Below are positions 41,799 through 51,468 of a DNA stretch of 64,000 bases, piece after piece (positions within the stretch are counted from its first letter, which is position 1; every line of letters starts with the position of its first letter). The stretch is taken from contig NZ_BAAAFX010000002.1 in the NCBI RefSeq assembly GCF_039523755.1, positions 415,633 through 479,632 on the forward strand, given 5' to 3'. The position numbers and the translations under genes are program-made. The notes beneath the pieces were generated by a model, which saw nothing but the letters and a program-made list of their open reading frames with translations, made no database searches and had not been told where the DNA came from. This DNA comes from Tatumella terrea (GTDB lineage: Bacteria; Pseudomonadota; Gammaproteobacteria; Enterobacterales; Enterobacteriaceae).

Positions 41799-42824
41799 AT
41801 GTCATCTATTCGACTGGCTGATTTAGCGCAGCAGTTAGATGCAGAATTGCACGGAGATGGCGATATCGCCATCTCCGGCATTGCTTCTATGCAGTCCGCC
41901 ACAGGCGGCAAAATAACTTTCCTGGCCAACAGTCGTTACCGCGAGCAGCTCGCGCATTGTAAAGCCGATGCTGTGGTGCTGACGGAAGCGGATCTGGAGT
42001 GGTGCCCAAGCGCAGCACTGGTCGTGAAAGACCCCTACCTTACCTATGCGCGGATGGCGCAGATTCTGGATACGACACCTTCGCCTGCCGAGAATATTGG
42101 CCCGGGCGCCGTGGTCTCTCCACAGGCCCGTCTGGGGACTAATGTGGCTATCGGGGCGAATGCTGTTATCGAATCCGGTGCAGAACTGGGTGATAATGTC
42201 GTGATCGGGGCAGGTTGTTTTGTCGGTAAAAAGACGCGGATCGGGGCAGGTACGCGCCTGTGGGCTAACGTTTCTGTTTATCATGAAGTGGTTATCGGCG
42301 AAAATTGTCTGGTGCAGTCAGGAACGGTGATCGGTGCTGATGGCTTCGGTTATGCCAATGATCGTGGCAATTGGGTGAAGATCCCGCAACTGGGCTCGGT
42401 GATCATCGGCGACCGCGTAGAGATTGGTGCCTGTACGACGATTGACCGCGGCGCGCTGGATAATACCCAAATTGGTAACGGAGTTATCATCGATAACCAA
42501 TGCCAGATTGCGCACAATGTCATAATTGGCGACAATACGGCGGTTGCTGGTGGTGTGATTATGGCGGGAAGCCTGAAAATTGGCCGTTACTGTATGATTG
42601 GTGGCGCCAGTGTAATCAATGGTCATATGGAAATTTGTGATAAAGTAACGGTCACCGGAATGGGGATGGTCATGCGACCTATCACTGAACCGGGCGTCTA
42701 TTCTTCAGGGATACCGCTGCAGGCAAATAAAGCCTGGCGTAAGACCGCGGCCCTGGTCATGAATATCGATGATATGAACAAACGCCTGAAAGCTATCGAG
42801 CGTAAAACCGGTAAAGATAACTAA
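41799..42824 (+). CDS. lpxD: UDP-3-O-(3-hydroxymyristoyl)glucosamine N-acyltransferase
   Basis: Third step of lipid A synthesis. The 341-residue protein has an N-terminal uridine-binding domain, a left-handed beta-helix of hexapeptide repeats (about 105-290) and a C-terminal helix. The catalytic histidine is in CQIAHNVIIG (about 239). I place the ATG at 41799, three bases after the skp stop; a TTG one codon earlier is possible but less likely. Confidence 0.97.
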   Translation: MSSIRLADLAQQLDAELHGDGDIAISGIASMQSATGGKITFLANSRYREQLAHCKADAVVLTEADLEWCPSAALVVKDPYLTYARMAQILDTTPSPAENIGPGAVVSPQARLGTNVAIGANAVIESGAELGDNVVIGAGCFVGKKTRIGAGTRLWANVSVYHEVVIGENCLVQSGTVIGADGFGYANDRGNWVKIPQLGSVIIGDRVEIGACTTIDRGALDNTQIGNGVIIDNQCQIAHNVIIGDNTAVAGGVIMAGSLKIGRYCMIGGASVINGHMEICDKVTVTGMGMVMRPITEPGVYSSGIPLQANKAWRKTAALVMNIDDMNKRLKAIERKTGKDN

Positions 42825-42916
42825 CCATAACTTAACCGGTAAGCGTCACGGAATCTCCCGGAGTTACTCCCCGGGTTTCATGGTTCTTCGCGCTGGCCCG
42901 ACACTTTTTATATTTG

Positions 42917-42950
42917 CGACCTGCGATGTATCAATTGAACATGCAGGTCG
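42917..42950 (+). repeat. Bulged hairpin in the lpxD-fabZ spacer
   Basis: CGACCTGC-g-ATGT pairs with ACAT-GCAGGTCG, about 12 bp with one bulged G and a nine-base loop, followed by TGTTATTATTG. It lies 42 bases before the fabZ start. A weaker CCCGG / CCGGG stem is upstream (about 42857-42875). These could be attenuators regulating the fabZ-lpxAB part of the operon. Confidence 0.6.
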
Positions 42951-42991
42951 TGTTATTATTGATCACAGATTTTTAGGACAGGAAGAGTATT

Positions 42992-43447
42992 TTGACTACT
43001 GAAATACATACTCTGCAAATTGAAGAGATTCTGGAACTGCTGCCACACCGCTATCCGTTTTTGCTGGTTGATCGTGTTCTGGATTTTGAACCACACAAAT
43101 ATTTGCGGGCCGTTAAAAACGTGACTGTGAATGAGCCTTTTTTCCAGGGGCATTTCCCGGGTAAGCCAATTTTTCCTGGTGTGTTAATTCTGGAAGCGAT
43201 GGCTCAGGCCACCGGTATCCTGGCGTTCAAAAGCGTAGGAAAACTGGAACCCGGCGAGCTGTACTACTTCGCAGGTATCGATAACGCACGTTTCAAGCGT
43301 CCTGTCGTCCCGGGAGACCAGATGGTGATGGAAGTGACTTTTGAAAAAACCCGTCGTGGTTTGACGCGCTTCAGCGGCGTTGCTACTGTAGATGGCAAGG
43401 TTGTTTGTGAAGCAACAATGATGTGTGCCCGTAGCCGGGAGTCATAA
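42992..43447 (+). CDS. fabZ: 3-hydroxyacyl-[ACP] dehydratase FabZ, TTG start
   Basis: Dehydrates 3-hydroxyacyl-ACP in fatty acid elongation and competes with LpxA/LpxD for the hydroxymyristoyl substrate. The 151-residue hot-dog-fold protein has the catalytic His and Glu in GHFPGKPIFPGVLILEAMAQ. The start is TTG 42992 with AGGAAGAG upstream, as also used in E. coli. It is followed directly by lpxA (one base between stop and start). Confidence 0.97.
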   Translation: MTTEIHTLQIEEILELLPHRYPFLLVDRVLDFEPHKYLRAVKNVTVNEPFFQGHFPGKPIFPGVLILEAMAQATGILAFKSVGKLEPGELYYFAGIDNARFKRPVVPGDQMVMEVTFEKTRRGLTRFSGVATVDGKVVCEATMMCARSRES

Positions 43448-43448
43448 C

Positions 43449-44237
43449 GTGATTGATAAAACCGCCAGCATCCATCCTTCTTCTGTCATTGAAGAAGGCG
43501 CAATTATCGGACCCGGGGTTCGCATCGGACCGTTCTGCGTCATCGGACCCAATGTTGAGATTGGTGAAGGCACTGTCCTGAACTCTCATATTGTCATTAA
43601 CGGACATACCCGCATTGGTAAAGAGAACGAGATCTATCAGTTTGCCTCTATTGGTGAAGTGAACCAGGATCTGAAATACGCGAAAGAAGAGACCCGGGTT
43701 GTCATCGGCGATCGCAACCGTATTCGTGAGAGTGTGACCATTCATCGCGGAACGGCTCAGGGTGGCGGTGTGACGGTTGTCGGCAGCGATAACCTGTTGA
43801 TGGTGAATACTCACATCGCTCATGACTGTCAGATTGGTAACCGCTGTATCTTTGCGAACAATGCAACACTTGCCGGGCATGTGACGGTTGATGATTTTGC
43901 GATTATTGGCGGGATGACGGCAGTCCATCAGTGGTGCACTATCGGTGCGCATGTCATGGTCGGCGGTTGTTCCGGAGTGGCTCAGGATGTTCCTCCTTAT
44001 GTGATTGCACAGGGGAACCACGCCACACCGTTCGGTATCAATATTGAAGGTCTGAAACGCCGTGGTTTTAGTAAAGAAGCTCTGCACGCTATTCGTAATG
44101 CTTACAAGCTTCTGTATCGCAGTGGCAAGACCCTGGATGAAGTGAAGCCAGAGATTGAAGCCCTTGCGAAGGCCCATACTGAAGTCCAGCCTTTCTATGA
44201 TTTCTTCGCCCGTTCTACCCGTGGGCTTATCCGGTAA
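43449..44237 (+). CDS. lpxA: UDP-N-acetylglucosamine acyltransferase, GTG start
   Basis: First step of lipid A synthesis. The 262-residue protein is a beta-helix with hexapeptide repeats and the catalytic histidine in NTHIAHDCQIG (about 125). The start is GTG 43449 (MIDKTASIHPSSVI), one base after the fabZ stop, with GGGAG about eight bases upstream. A reading starting inside fabZ was rejected. It ends three bases before lpxB. Confidence 0.97.
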   Translation: MIDKTASIHPSSVIEEGAIIGPGVRIGPFCVIGPNVEIGEGTVLNSHIVINGHTRIGKENEIYQFASIGEVNQDLKYAKEETRVVIGDRNRIRESVTIHRGTAQGGGVTVVGSDNLLMVNTHIAHDCQIGNRCIFANNATLAGHVTVDDFAIIGGMTAVHQWCTIGAHVMVGGCSGVAQDVPPYVIAQGNHATPFGINIEGLKRRGFSKEALHAIRNAYKLLYRSGKTLDEVKPEIEALAKAHTEVQPFYDFFARSTRGLIR

Positions 44238-44240
44238 CGA

Positions 44241-45386
44241 ATGGCGATGCGTCCACTGACTGTTGCACTTATCGCCGGGGAAACCTCCGGCGATATTCTT
44301 GGTGCAGGCCTTATCCGGGCTCTTAAAGCAAAACATCCTGATATCCGCTTTGTGGGTGTCGCCGGTCCCCTGATGCAGGCGGAAGGGTGTGAAGCATGGT
44401 ATGAAATGGAAGAGCTGGCCGTGATGGGGATTGTTGAAGTCCTGGGGCGTCTTCCCCGTCTGCTGAAAATCCGCCGGGATCTGACCCAACGACTCACCGC
44501 GCTCCGGCCCGATGTCTTTGTCGGCATCGATGCGCCGGATTTCAATATTCCGCTGGAAGGGCGCCTGAAGCGTGCAGGTATCCGGACCATTCACTATGTC
44601 AGCCCGTCAGTGTGGGCATGGCGGCAGAAGCGGGTATTTAAAATCGGTCGTAACACCGATCTGGTGCTGGCCTTTCTGCCCTTTGAAAAAGCCTTCTACG
44701 ATAAGTTTCAGGTGCCTTGCCGTTTTATTGGTCATACAATGGCCGACAGCATTCCGCTGCAACCGGATAAACAAGCGGCCCGTGCACGTTTGTCTCTCCC
44801 TCCTGACGCCCTCTGCCTGGCACTCTTACCGGGCAGCAGAAAAGCCGAAGTTGAGATGCTGAGCGCCGATTTCCTGAAAGCCGCGCAAATGCTGCGGCAG
44901 ACCTATCCGGCACTGGAGATTGTGGTTCCGATGGTCAATGCCCGACGTCGCGCGCAATTTGAAGAGATTAAAGCTGAGGTTGCCCCCGAACTGGTGTTAC
45001 ATCTGACGGAAGGGCAGGCTCGTGATGTCATGATAGCCAGTGATGCGGCTATTCTGGCCTCCGGCACGGCTGCCCTCGAGTGTATGCTGGCGAAGTGTCC
45101 GATGGTGGTAGGGTATCGTATGAAACCTTTCACTTTCTGGCTGGCGAAGCGGCTGGTAAAAACAGAATGGGTGTCGTTACCGAATCTGTTAGCCGGAAAA
45201 GAACTGGTGCGGGAGTTGCTGCAGGATGAATGTCAGCCTGAACTGCTCGCCCGTGCGCTGGATCCGCTGCTTCATCAGGGTCCCGAGCGAACGGCACTGC
45301 TGGAAACGTTTGCTGAAATGCATCAACAGATCCGCTGGAACGCGGATGAACAGGCAGCACAGGCTGTGCTGGAGTTAACACAATGA
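44241..45386 (+). CDS. lpxB: Lipid-A-disaccharide synthase
   Basis: Condenses UDP-diacylglucosamine and lipid X to the lipid A disaccharide at the inner membrane. The 381-residue glycosyltransferase (GT19) shows GETSGDILGAGLI near the N-terminus, VGIDAPDFN, the LLPGSRKAEVEML nucleotide-binding loop and SGTAALECML. Its stop overlaps the rnhB start by four bases (ATGA). Confidence 0.97.
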   Translation: MAMRPLTVALIAGETSGDILGAGLIRALKAKHPDIRFVGVAGPLMQAEGCEAWYEMEELAVMGIVEVLGRLPRLLKIRRDLTQRLTALRPDVFVGIDAPDFNIPLEGRLKRAGIRTIHYVSPSVWAWRQKRVFKIGRNTDLVLAFLPFEKAFYDKFQVPCRFIGHTMADSIPLQPDKQAARARLSLPPDALCLALLPGSRKAEVEMLSADFLKAAQMLRQTYPALEIVVPMVNARRRAQFEEIKAEVAPELVLHLTEGQARDVMIASDAAILASGTAALECMLAKCPMVVGYRMKPFTFWLAKRLVKTEWVSLPNLLAGKELVRELLQDECQPELLARALDPLLHQGPERTALLETFAEMHQQIRWNADEQAAQAVLELTQ

Positions 45387-45991
45387 ATTCGTTTATCTAC
45401 CCGCAGGCACACTGTATTGCCGGTGTGGATGAAGTCGGGCGCGGGCCGCTGGTGGGTGCCGTGGTGACCGCTGCGGTGATACTGGATCCCGCGCAGCCCA
45501 TTCAGGGGCTGGCAGATTCCAAGAAACTGACCGAAAAGCGCCGCTTAGCGCTGTACGACGAAATTAAAGAGAAAGCGTTATGCTGGAGTCTTGGACGGGC
45601 TGAGCCTGAAGAGATCGACCAGCTGAATATCCTGCATGCTACCCTGCTGGCGATGCAGCGTGCTGTTGCCGGACTCAGTGTCCGGCCGGATATGGTCCTG
45701 ATTGATGGTAACCGTTGCCCCGTATTACCGATGGCAGCGCAGTCGGTGGTCAAAGGGGATAGTCTGGTGGCAGAAATCAGTGCGGCCTCTATCCTGGCTA
45801 AAGTCACCCGCGACCGTGAAATGGCAGAGCTGGATACGCTGTTTCCGGAGTATGGCTTTGCTAAGCATAAAGGCTACCCGACACCTTACCATCTGGAAAA
45901 ACTGGCGTTATTAGGCGCGACGCCTTTTCATCGTCGCAGTTTTGCCCCGGTCCGGCGAGTGACAGAGGCCACTCTGGTCGCCGGAAAATAA
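45383..45991 (+). CDS. rnhB: Ribonuclease HII
   Basis: Removes ribonucleotides and RNA primers from DNA duplexes. The protein is 202 residues. The catalytic acidic residues sit in GVDEVGRGPL (Asp/Glu about 16-17) and MVLIDGN (Asp about 108), and the SILAKVTRD segment is conserved. It is translationally coupled to lpxB through an ATGA overlap and followed by dnaE 36 bases on. Confidence 0.96.
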   Translation: MNSFIYPQAHCIAGVDEVGRGPLVGAVVTAAVILDPAQPIQGLADSKKLTEKRRLALYDEIKEKALCWSLGRAEPEEIDQLNILHATLLAMQRAVAGLSVRPDMVLIDGNRCPVLPMAAQSVVKGDSLVAEISAASILAKVTRDREMAELDTLFPEYGFAKHKGYPTPYHLEKLALLGATPFHRRSFAPVRRVTEATLVAGK

Positions 45992-46027
45992 CCTTCAGAC
46001 AGTTTACATCGTAATCCCGGAACCCAT

Positions 46028-49000
46028 ATGGCTGAACCCCGTTTTATTCATCTGCACGTACATAGCGACTACTCCATGATCGATGGACTGGCGAAAACGG
46101 GGGCGTTGGTCAAAAAAGCGGCTTCACTGAACATGCCGGCGCTGGCCATCACTGATTTCACGAACCTTTGCGGGCTGGTGAAATTTTACGGTTCAGCGCA
46201 TGGCGCCGGTATAAAACCGATTATCGGCGCGGACTTCCGTGTTGCCAGTGATCTGACGGGGGATGAGCTCACTTTTCTGACCGTACTGGCCAGTGATAAT
46301 ACCGGTTATCAGAACCTGACCTTACTGATCTCCAAAGCCTATCAACGGGGATACGGCCTGCAAGGCCCCACCATTGATCGTGACTGGCTGATGGAGCTGA
46401 ACGACGGTTTGATCCTGCTTTCCGGCGGGCGTAAAGGCGATGTCGGACGCAGCCTGCTGCGCGGTAATAATGCATTGGTCCACGAGTGTCTGGCATTTTA
46501 TCAGCAGTATTTCCCTGATCGTTATTATCTCGAATTACACCGCACCGGGCGTCCGGAGGAAGAAGAGTATCTGCATCGGGCGATTGAATTAGCCCGGGAA
46601 CAGGAGATCCCTGTTGTTGCGACGAATGATGTCTGCTTTCTGAGTGAAACCGATTTTGATGCGCATGAAATCCGTGTCGCTATCCACGATGGTTATACAC
46701 TGGACGATCCTAAGCGCCCCCGTCTGTACAGCGCGCAACAATATTTGCGCAGTGAAGACGAGATGTGTGCGCTGTTCGCCGATATCCCGGAAGCCCTGGA
46801 GAACAGTGTCGAAATCGCCCGCCGCTGTAACGTCACGGTGCGTCTGGGGGAATATTTCCTGCCGCAATTCCCGACCGGAGACATGAGCACGGAGGACTTC
46901 CTGGTGGTCAGTTCCCGCCAGGGGTTGGAAGAGCGACTGGAGTTCCTGTTTCCTGATCCGCAGGTGCGGAGTGCAAAGCGCCCGGCCTATGACGAACGCC
47001 TGCAGATAGAGCTGGACGTGATTAACCAGATGGGGTTCCCCGGATACTTCCTGATAGTGATGGAGTTTATCCAGTGGTCCAAGGATAACGGTGTACCGGT
47101 AGGGCCAGGCAGGGGGTCCGGTGCCGGCTCCTTAGTCGCTTATGCACTGAAAATTACCGATCTCGACCCGCTGGAATTTGACCTGCTGTTCGAACGTTTC
47201 CTGAACCCGGAACGTGTTTCTATGCCCGACTTTGACGTCGATTTTTGCATGGAAAAAAGGGACCTGGTCATCGACCACGTGGCGGAGATGTATGGCCGTG
47301 AAGCCGTTTCACAGATCATCACCTTCGGTACCATGGCGGCGAAAGCGGTTATCCGTGATGTCGGACGCGTTCTGGGACATCCTTACGGGTTTGTTGATCG
47401 TATTTCCAAACTGGTACCGCCGGATCCCGGCATGACCCTGGAAAAAGCGTTTGTCGCAGAACCCCAGCTTCCTGAGATTTACGAAGCCGATGAGGAAGTC
47501 AAAGCCCTTATCGATATGGCCCGTAAGCTGGAGGGGGTGACCCGTAACGCCGGTAAACATGCCGGGGGCGTGGTCATCGCGCCGACCAAAATTACTGATT
47601 TTGCCCCGCTGTATTGTGATGAGCTCGGTCAGCATCCGGTCACCCAGTTTGATAAAAATGATGTCGAATATGCAGGGCTGGTAAAGTTTGACTTCCTTGG
47701 TCTGCGTACCCTGACGATCATTAACTGGGCATTAGAGATGATCAATGCCCGGCGGGAAAAACAAGGCGAACCGCCTATCGATATTGCGTCGATCCCGCTG
47801 GAAGATAAGAAAAGTTTTGATATGCTGCAGCGGGCGGAAACCACCGCGGTTTTCCAGCTTGAATCCCGCGGTATGAAAGACCTGATTAAACGCCTGAAGC
47901 CTGACTGCTTTGAAGATATGATAGCCCTGGTGGCATTGTTCCGTCCGGGACCCTTGCAGTCAGGAATGGTCGATAACTTTATCGACCGTAAGCACGGACG
48001 TGAAGCTATTTCCTATCCGGATATTCAGTGGCAACATGAGTCGCTGCAACCGGTGCTTGAGCCGACCTATGGTATTATCCTCTACCAGGAACAGGTCATG
48101 CAGATAGCCCAGGTACTGGCAGGGTATACCCTCGGTGGAGCAGATATGCTGCGCCGTGCCATGGGTAAAAAGAAACCGGAAGAGATGGCCAAGCAGCGCT
48201 CGGTATTTCGTGACGGCGCGGAGCGTATGGGCATCGATGGCGAGCTGTCGATGAAAATCTTTGACCTGGTGGAAAAGTTCGCCGGGTATGGGTTTAACAA
48301 ATCCCACTCTGCGGCCTACGCACTGGTTTCCTATCAGACCCTGTGGCTGAAAGCACATTATCCGGCGGAATTTATGGCGGCGGTGATGACTGCGGATATG
48401 GATAACACCGAAAAAGTCGTCGGGCTGGTGGATGAATGCTGGCGAATGGGGCTGAAAGTATTACCCCCGGATATTAACTCCGGCCTGTACCCGTTCCATG
48501 TGAATGATGAGGGCGAGATAGTTTATGGTATCGGCGCTATCAAAGGTGTCGGCGAAGGTCCGATAGAAGCGATCCTCGAAGCACGAAACAATGGCGGATA
48601 TTTCAGAGAGCTATTCGACCTGTGTGCCAGAACCGATATTAAAAAAATAAATCGCCGGGTGATGGAAAAACTGATAATGTCCGGGGCCTTTGATCGGTTA
48701 GGACCTCATCGGGCGGCATTGATGAGCTCACTGAACGATGCGCTGAAGGCTGCCGATCAGCATGCTAAAGCCGAGGCCATAGGCCAGGCCGATATGTTCG
48801 GTGTGCTGGCAGACGAGCCGGAGCAGGTCGAACAGTCATATGCCAGTGTATTACCGTGGCCGGAACAGGTTCGCCTGGACGGCGAACGGGAGACGCTGGG
48901 GCTATATCTGACCGGGCACCCGATCACTCAGTATCTGAAAGAAATCGAGCGTTATGCCGGGGGGACACGTCTTAAAGATATGCACCCGACAGATCGTGGT

Positions 49001-49510
49001 AAGATAACCGTCGCTGCCGGGTTGGTTTTGGCGGCGCGTGTTATGGTGACCAAGCGTGGTAACCGTATTGGCATCTGTACTCTTGATGACCGTTCAGGGC
49101 GTCTGGAGGTTATGCTGTTTACTGATGCCCTTGATAAATACCAGCATTTGCTGGAAAAAGATCGTATTCTGATCGTCAGCGGACAGGTCAGCTTTGATGA
49201 TTTCAGTGGCGGGCTTAAAATGACTGCCAGGGAAATCATGGATATCGATGAAGCGCGTGAAAAATATGCTCGCGGTCTTGCTATCTCGCTGACGGACAGG
49301 CAAATTGATGACCAGCTTTTAAACCGTCTCCGTCAGTCCCTGGAGCCGTATCGTTCGGGGACCATTCCGGTACATCTCTACTATCAGAGAGAGGATGCTC
49401 GGGCAAGGTTGCGCTTTGGTGCATCGTGGCGAATCTCGCCCAGTGATCGTCTGCTCAACGATTTACGTTTATTGATAGGGTCGGAGCAGGTGGAACTGGA
49501 GTTTGACTAA
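46028..49510 (+). CDS. dnaE: DNA polymerase III alpha subunit
   Basis: Catalytic subunit of the replicative polymerase. The protein is 1160 residues, the same as E. coli. It has an N-terminal PHP domain (HLHVHSDYSMIDG), a C-family polymerase core with catalytic aspartates in MPDFDVDFC (about 401-403) and GRGSGAGSLVAYAL, tandem HhH and an OB domain late in the protein, and a tau-binding C-terminus. It is followed 12 bases later by accA. Confidence 0.98.
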   Translation: MAEPRFIHLHVHSDYSMIDGLAKTGALVKKAASLNMPALAITDFTNLCGLVKFYGSAHGAGIKPIIGADFRVASDLTGDELTFLTVLASDNTGYQNLTLLISKAYQRGYGLQGPTIDRDWLMELNDGLILLSGGRKGDVGRSLLRGNNALVHECLAFYQQYFPDRYYLELHRTGRPEEEEYLHRAIELAREQEIPVVATNDVCFLSETDFDAHEIRVAIHDGYTLDDPKRPRLYSAQQYLRSEDEMCALFADIPEALENSVEIARRCNVTVRLGEYFLPQFPTGDMSTEDFLVVSSRQGLEERLEFLFPDPQVRSAKRPAYDERLQIELDVINQMGFPGYFLIVMEFIQWSKDNGVPVGPGRGSGAGSLVAYALKITDLDPLEFDLLFERFLNPERVSMPDFDVDFCMEKRDLVIDHVAEMYGREAVSQIITFGTMAAKAVIRDVGRVLGHPYGFVDRISKLVPPDPGMTLEKAFVAEPQLPEIYEADEEVKALIDMARKLEGVTRNAGKHAGGVVIAPTKITDFAPLYCDELGQHPVTQFDKNDVEYAGLVKFDFLGLRTLTIINWALEMINARREKQGEPPIDIASIPLEDKKSFDMLQRAETTAVFQLESRGMKDLIKRLKPDCFEDMIALVALFRPGPLQSGMVDNFIDRKHGREAISYPDIQWQHESLQPVLEPTYGIILYQEQVMQIAQVLAGYTLGGADMLRRAMGKKKPEEMAKQRSVFRDGAERMGIDGELSMKIFDLVEKFAGYGFNKSHSAAYALVSYQTLWLKAHYPAEFMAAVMTADMDNTEKVVGLVDECWRMGLKVLPPDINSGLYPFHVNDEGEIVYGIGAIKGVGEGPIEAILEARNNGGYFRELFDLCARTDIKKINRRVMEKLIMSGAFDRLGPHRAALMSSLNDALKAADQHAKAEAIGQADMFGVLADEPEQVEQSYASVLPWPEQVRLDGERETLGLYLTGHPITQYLKEIERYAGGTRLKDMHPTDRGKITVAAGLVLAARVMVTKRGNRIGICTLDDRSGRLEVMLFTDALDKYQHLLEKDRILIVSGQVSFDDFSGGLKMTAREIMDIDEAREKYARGLAISLTDRQIDDQLLNRLRQSLEPYRSGTIPVHLYYQREDARARLRFGASWRISPSDRLLNDLRLLIGSEQVELEFD

Positions 49511-49522
49511 AACAGGAACATT

Positions 49523-50482
49523 ATGAGTCTTAATTACCTGGATTTTGAACAACCAATTGCAGAACTTGAAGCGAAAATTGATTCGCTGAAATCCATTGGT
49601 CGTCAGGATGAAAAACATGACATTAATCTGGACGAGGAAATTCAGCGTCTGCGTGAGAAAAGCGTAGAACTGACGCGTAAAATTTTCTCTGACCTGGGGG
49701 CCTGGCAGGTGGCACAGCTTGCCCGTCATCCGATGCGTCCTTATACCCTGGATTATGTTCGTCATGCCTTTGAAGATTTTGATGAACTGGCCGGAGACCG
49801 TGCTTATGCCGATGATAAAGCTATCATTGGCGGAATTGCCCGGTTAGAAGGGCGTCCGGTGATGATTATTGGTCATCAGAAAGGCCGTGAAACCAAAGAG
49901 AAAATTCGTCGTAACTTTGGTATGCCGGCACCGGAAGGTTATCGTAAAGCGCTGCGCCTGATGGAAATGGCCGAACGCTTTAAAATGCCGGTACTGACCT
50001 TTATCGACACGCCGGGAGCTTACCCGGGCGTAGGTGCGGAAGAGCGTGGCCAGTCTGAGGCCATTGCCCGTAACCTACGTGAAATGTCGGGGCTGACCGT
50101 CCCGGTGATCTGTACCGTTATCGGTGAAGGTGGTTCAGGCGGAGCTCTGGCGATCGGCGTGGGTGATAAAGTGAATATGCTGCAGTACAGCACCTATTCT
50201 GTTATCTCTCCGGAAGGCTGTGCCTCCATCCTGTGGAAGAGTGCAGATAAAGCCCCTCTGGCCGCCGATGCGATGGGAATTGTCGCTTCACGTCTGAAAG
50301 AGCTGGAACTGATTGATACTGTGATCCCTGAACCTCTGGGCGGCGCACACCGTCATCCGGAAACGATGGCACAGTCACTGAAACAGCAACTGCTGGCAGA
50401 CCTGGCGGAACTGGATGCATTAACCGGAGATGAACTGCTTAACCGCCGTTATCAGCGTTTAATGAATTACGGTTATGCCTGA
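49523..50482 (+). CDS. accA: Acetyl-CoA carboxylase carboxyltransferase subunit alpha
   Basis: With AccD it transfers CO2 from biotin to acetyl-CoA, making malonyl-CoA for fatty acids. The 319-residue protein shows the crotonase-like carboxyltransferase region with TFIDTPGAYPGVGAEERGQ and GEGGSGGALAIGVGD. The N-terminal helical part (FEQPIAELEAKIDSL) is conserved. A U-tailed terminator follows. E. coli ldcC, next in line there, is absent. Confidence 0.97.
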   Translation: MSLNYLDFEQPIAELEAKIDSLKSIGRQDEKHDINLDEEIQRLREKSVELTRKIFSDLGAWQVAQLARHPMRPYTLDYVRHAFEDFDELAGDRAYADDKAIIGGIARLEGRPVMIIGHQKGRETKEKIRRNFGMPAPEGYRKALRLMEMAERFKMPVLTFIDTPGAYPGVGAEERGQSEAIARNLREMSGLTVPVICTVIGEGGSGGALAIGVGDKVNMLQYSTYSVISPEGCASILWKSADKAPLAADAMGIVASRLKELELIDTVIPEPLGGAHRHPETMAQSLKQQLLADLAELDALTGDELLNRRYQRLMNYGYA

Positions 50483-50500
50483 TCATCATCGATGACAGAG

Positions 50501-50526
50501 AAGGTCGCCTGAGGGCGGCCTTTTTT
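50501..50526 (+). terminator. Intrinsic terminator after accA
   Basis: AAGGTCGCC / GGCGGCCTT (one T-G wobble), a four-base loop and six Ts, 19 bases after the accA stop. Confidence 0.9.
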
Positions 50527-50830
50527 GTTTCAGGCACCCATCAGGCGCGACGGGGAACGCGTTCAGCCCGCAGCCACGGTTAAAAGGCAGTTGAATGTCC
50601 GACCGCTTATCCGTGAAACCTGCTGACGGGCCGTCAGTCACCCGGAATAAAAATATCCGATGGCGTGCACCCGCCTGTTCGCCAGGGTTAAGCCGGTCTT
50701 ACTGGCGTGTCTTTGAAAAACTATCGGCGGTGGCGGGAAATTTTTCTTCTGTCTGCCCCGGAGAGTCTTGTTCCGGGAGAGTAACCCGGGTAGCCTGGCC
50801 TGTCGATATCCCTGCTTTCACGGAGAAAAA
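50527..50830. other. Gene-free interval between accA and the VOC gene
   Basis: About 300 bases where E. coli has ldcC (lysine decarboxylase). Short frames exist but none has family features or a ribosome site, and no ldcC remnant was recognised. GGAG before 50831 serves the next gene. Confidence 0.55.
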
Positions 50831-51223
50831 ATGCTGCCGGGACTTAAAGGAATTCATCATATTGCTATTATCGCTTCCGATTATCAGCGGAGCCGGCATT
50901 TTTACTGCACTCTATTGGGACTGACGTTACTCCGGGAGATTTATCGTGCGGAAAGAGACTCCTGGAAAGCCGATTTGGCACTGGAGGGGCAGTACATCAT
51001 TGAACTGTTCTCTTTCCCTTCTCCTGCGGCCCGGCCGAACTATCCGGAAGCCACCGGTTTACGTCACCTGGCGTTCAGCGTAGAAGATCTCCGGCAAACG
51101 GTGAGTGCACTGGAACAACAGGGCGTAAGCTGTGAACCGATCCGGACCGATGAATTGACCGGCAAGTCATTTACCTTTTTCTTCGACCCTGACGGGCTAC
51201 CGCTTGAGCTTTATCAGTTATAG
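50831..51223 (+). CDS. yaeR: VOC-family (glyoxalase-like) protein YaeR
   Basis: A 130-residue vicinal-oxygen-chelate fold protein. The metal-ligand positions are visible: His in GIHHIAIIASDY, Glu in YIIELFSFP, His in TGLRHLAFSVEDL and Glu in GLPLELYQL. It matches E. coli YaeR/SMU1112c-type proteins; the substrate is unknown. The ATG at 50831 with GGAG six bases upstream is preferred over a longer reading. A small GGATCAC / GTGATCC hairpin follows the stop. Confidence 0.9.
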   Translation: MLPGLKGIHHIAIIASDYQRSRHFYCTLLGLTLLREIYRAERDSWKADLALEGQYIIELFSFPSPAARPNYPEATGLRHLAFSVEDLRQTVSALEQQGVSCEPIRTDELTGKSFTFFFDPDGLPLELYQL

Positions 51224-51468
51224 TCGCGGATCACGCCCCGCGGTGATCCCTGCAGGGAAAGTACTGTGCGGGGAACGGGTAACCGCTCAGCATCCACACG
51301 TGAATACTCTTAGCCGTATTTCGTTGAGGTCAGGAACGCTGATCTCCGGCTTCAGTGGGGAATATACCGCTCGGGCATCGTGACTCTCCGTCAACGCCAT
51401 TTATTCTCTCTGTCACTTGAATGCAGGTATCTTTCCCGCTAACGTGCCGGTTATTCTCAATGCTGTAA

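Noticed and set aside
43383..44594. A 403-codon frame antisense to lpxA
   Set aside because: Shadow of the regular hexapeptide-repeat coding strand; the codon pattern and family evidence are on the plus strand.
50595..50924. A 109-codon frame upstream of the VOC gene
   Set aside because: It runs into the VOC gene in another frame, has a random-looking composition and no conserved motif.
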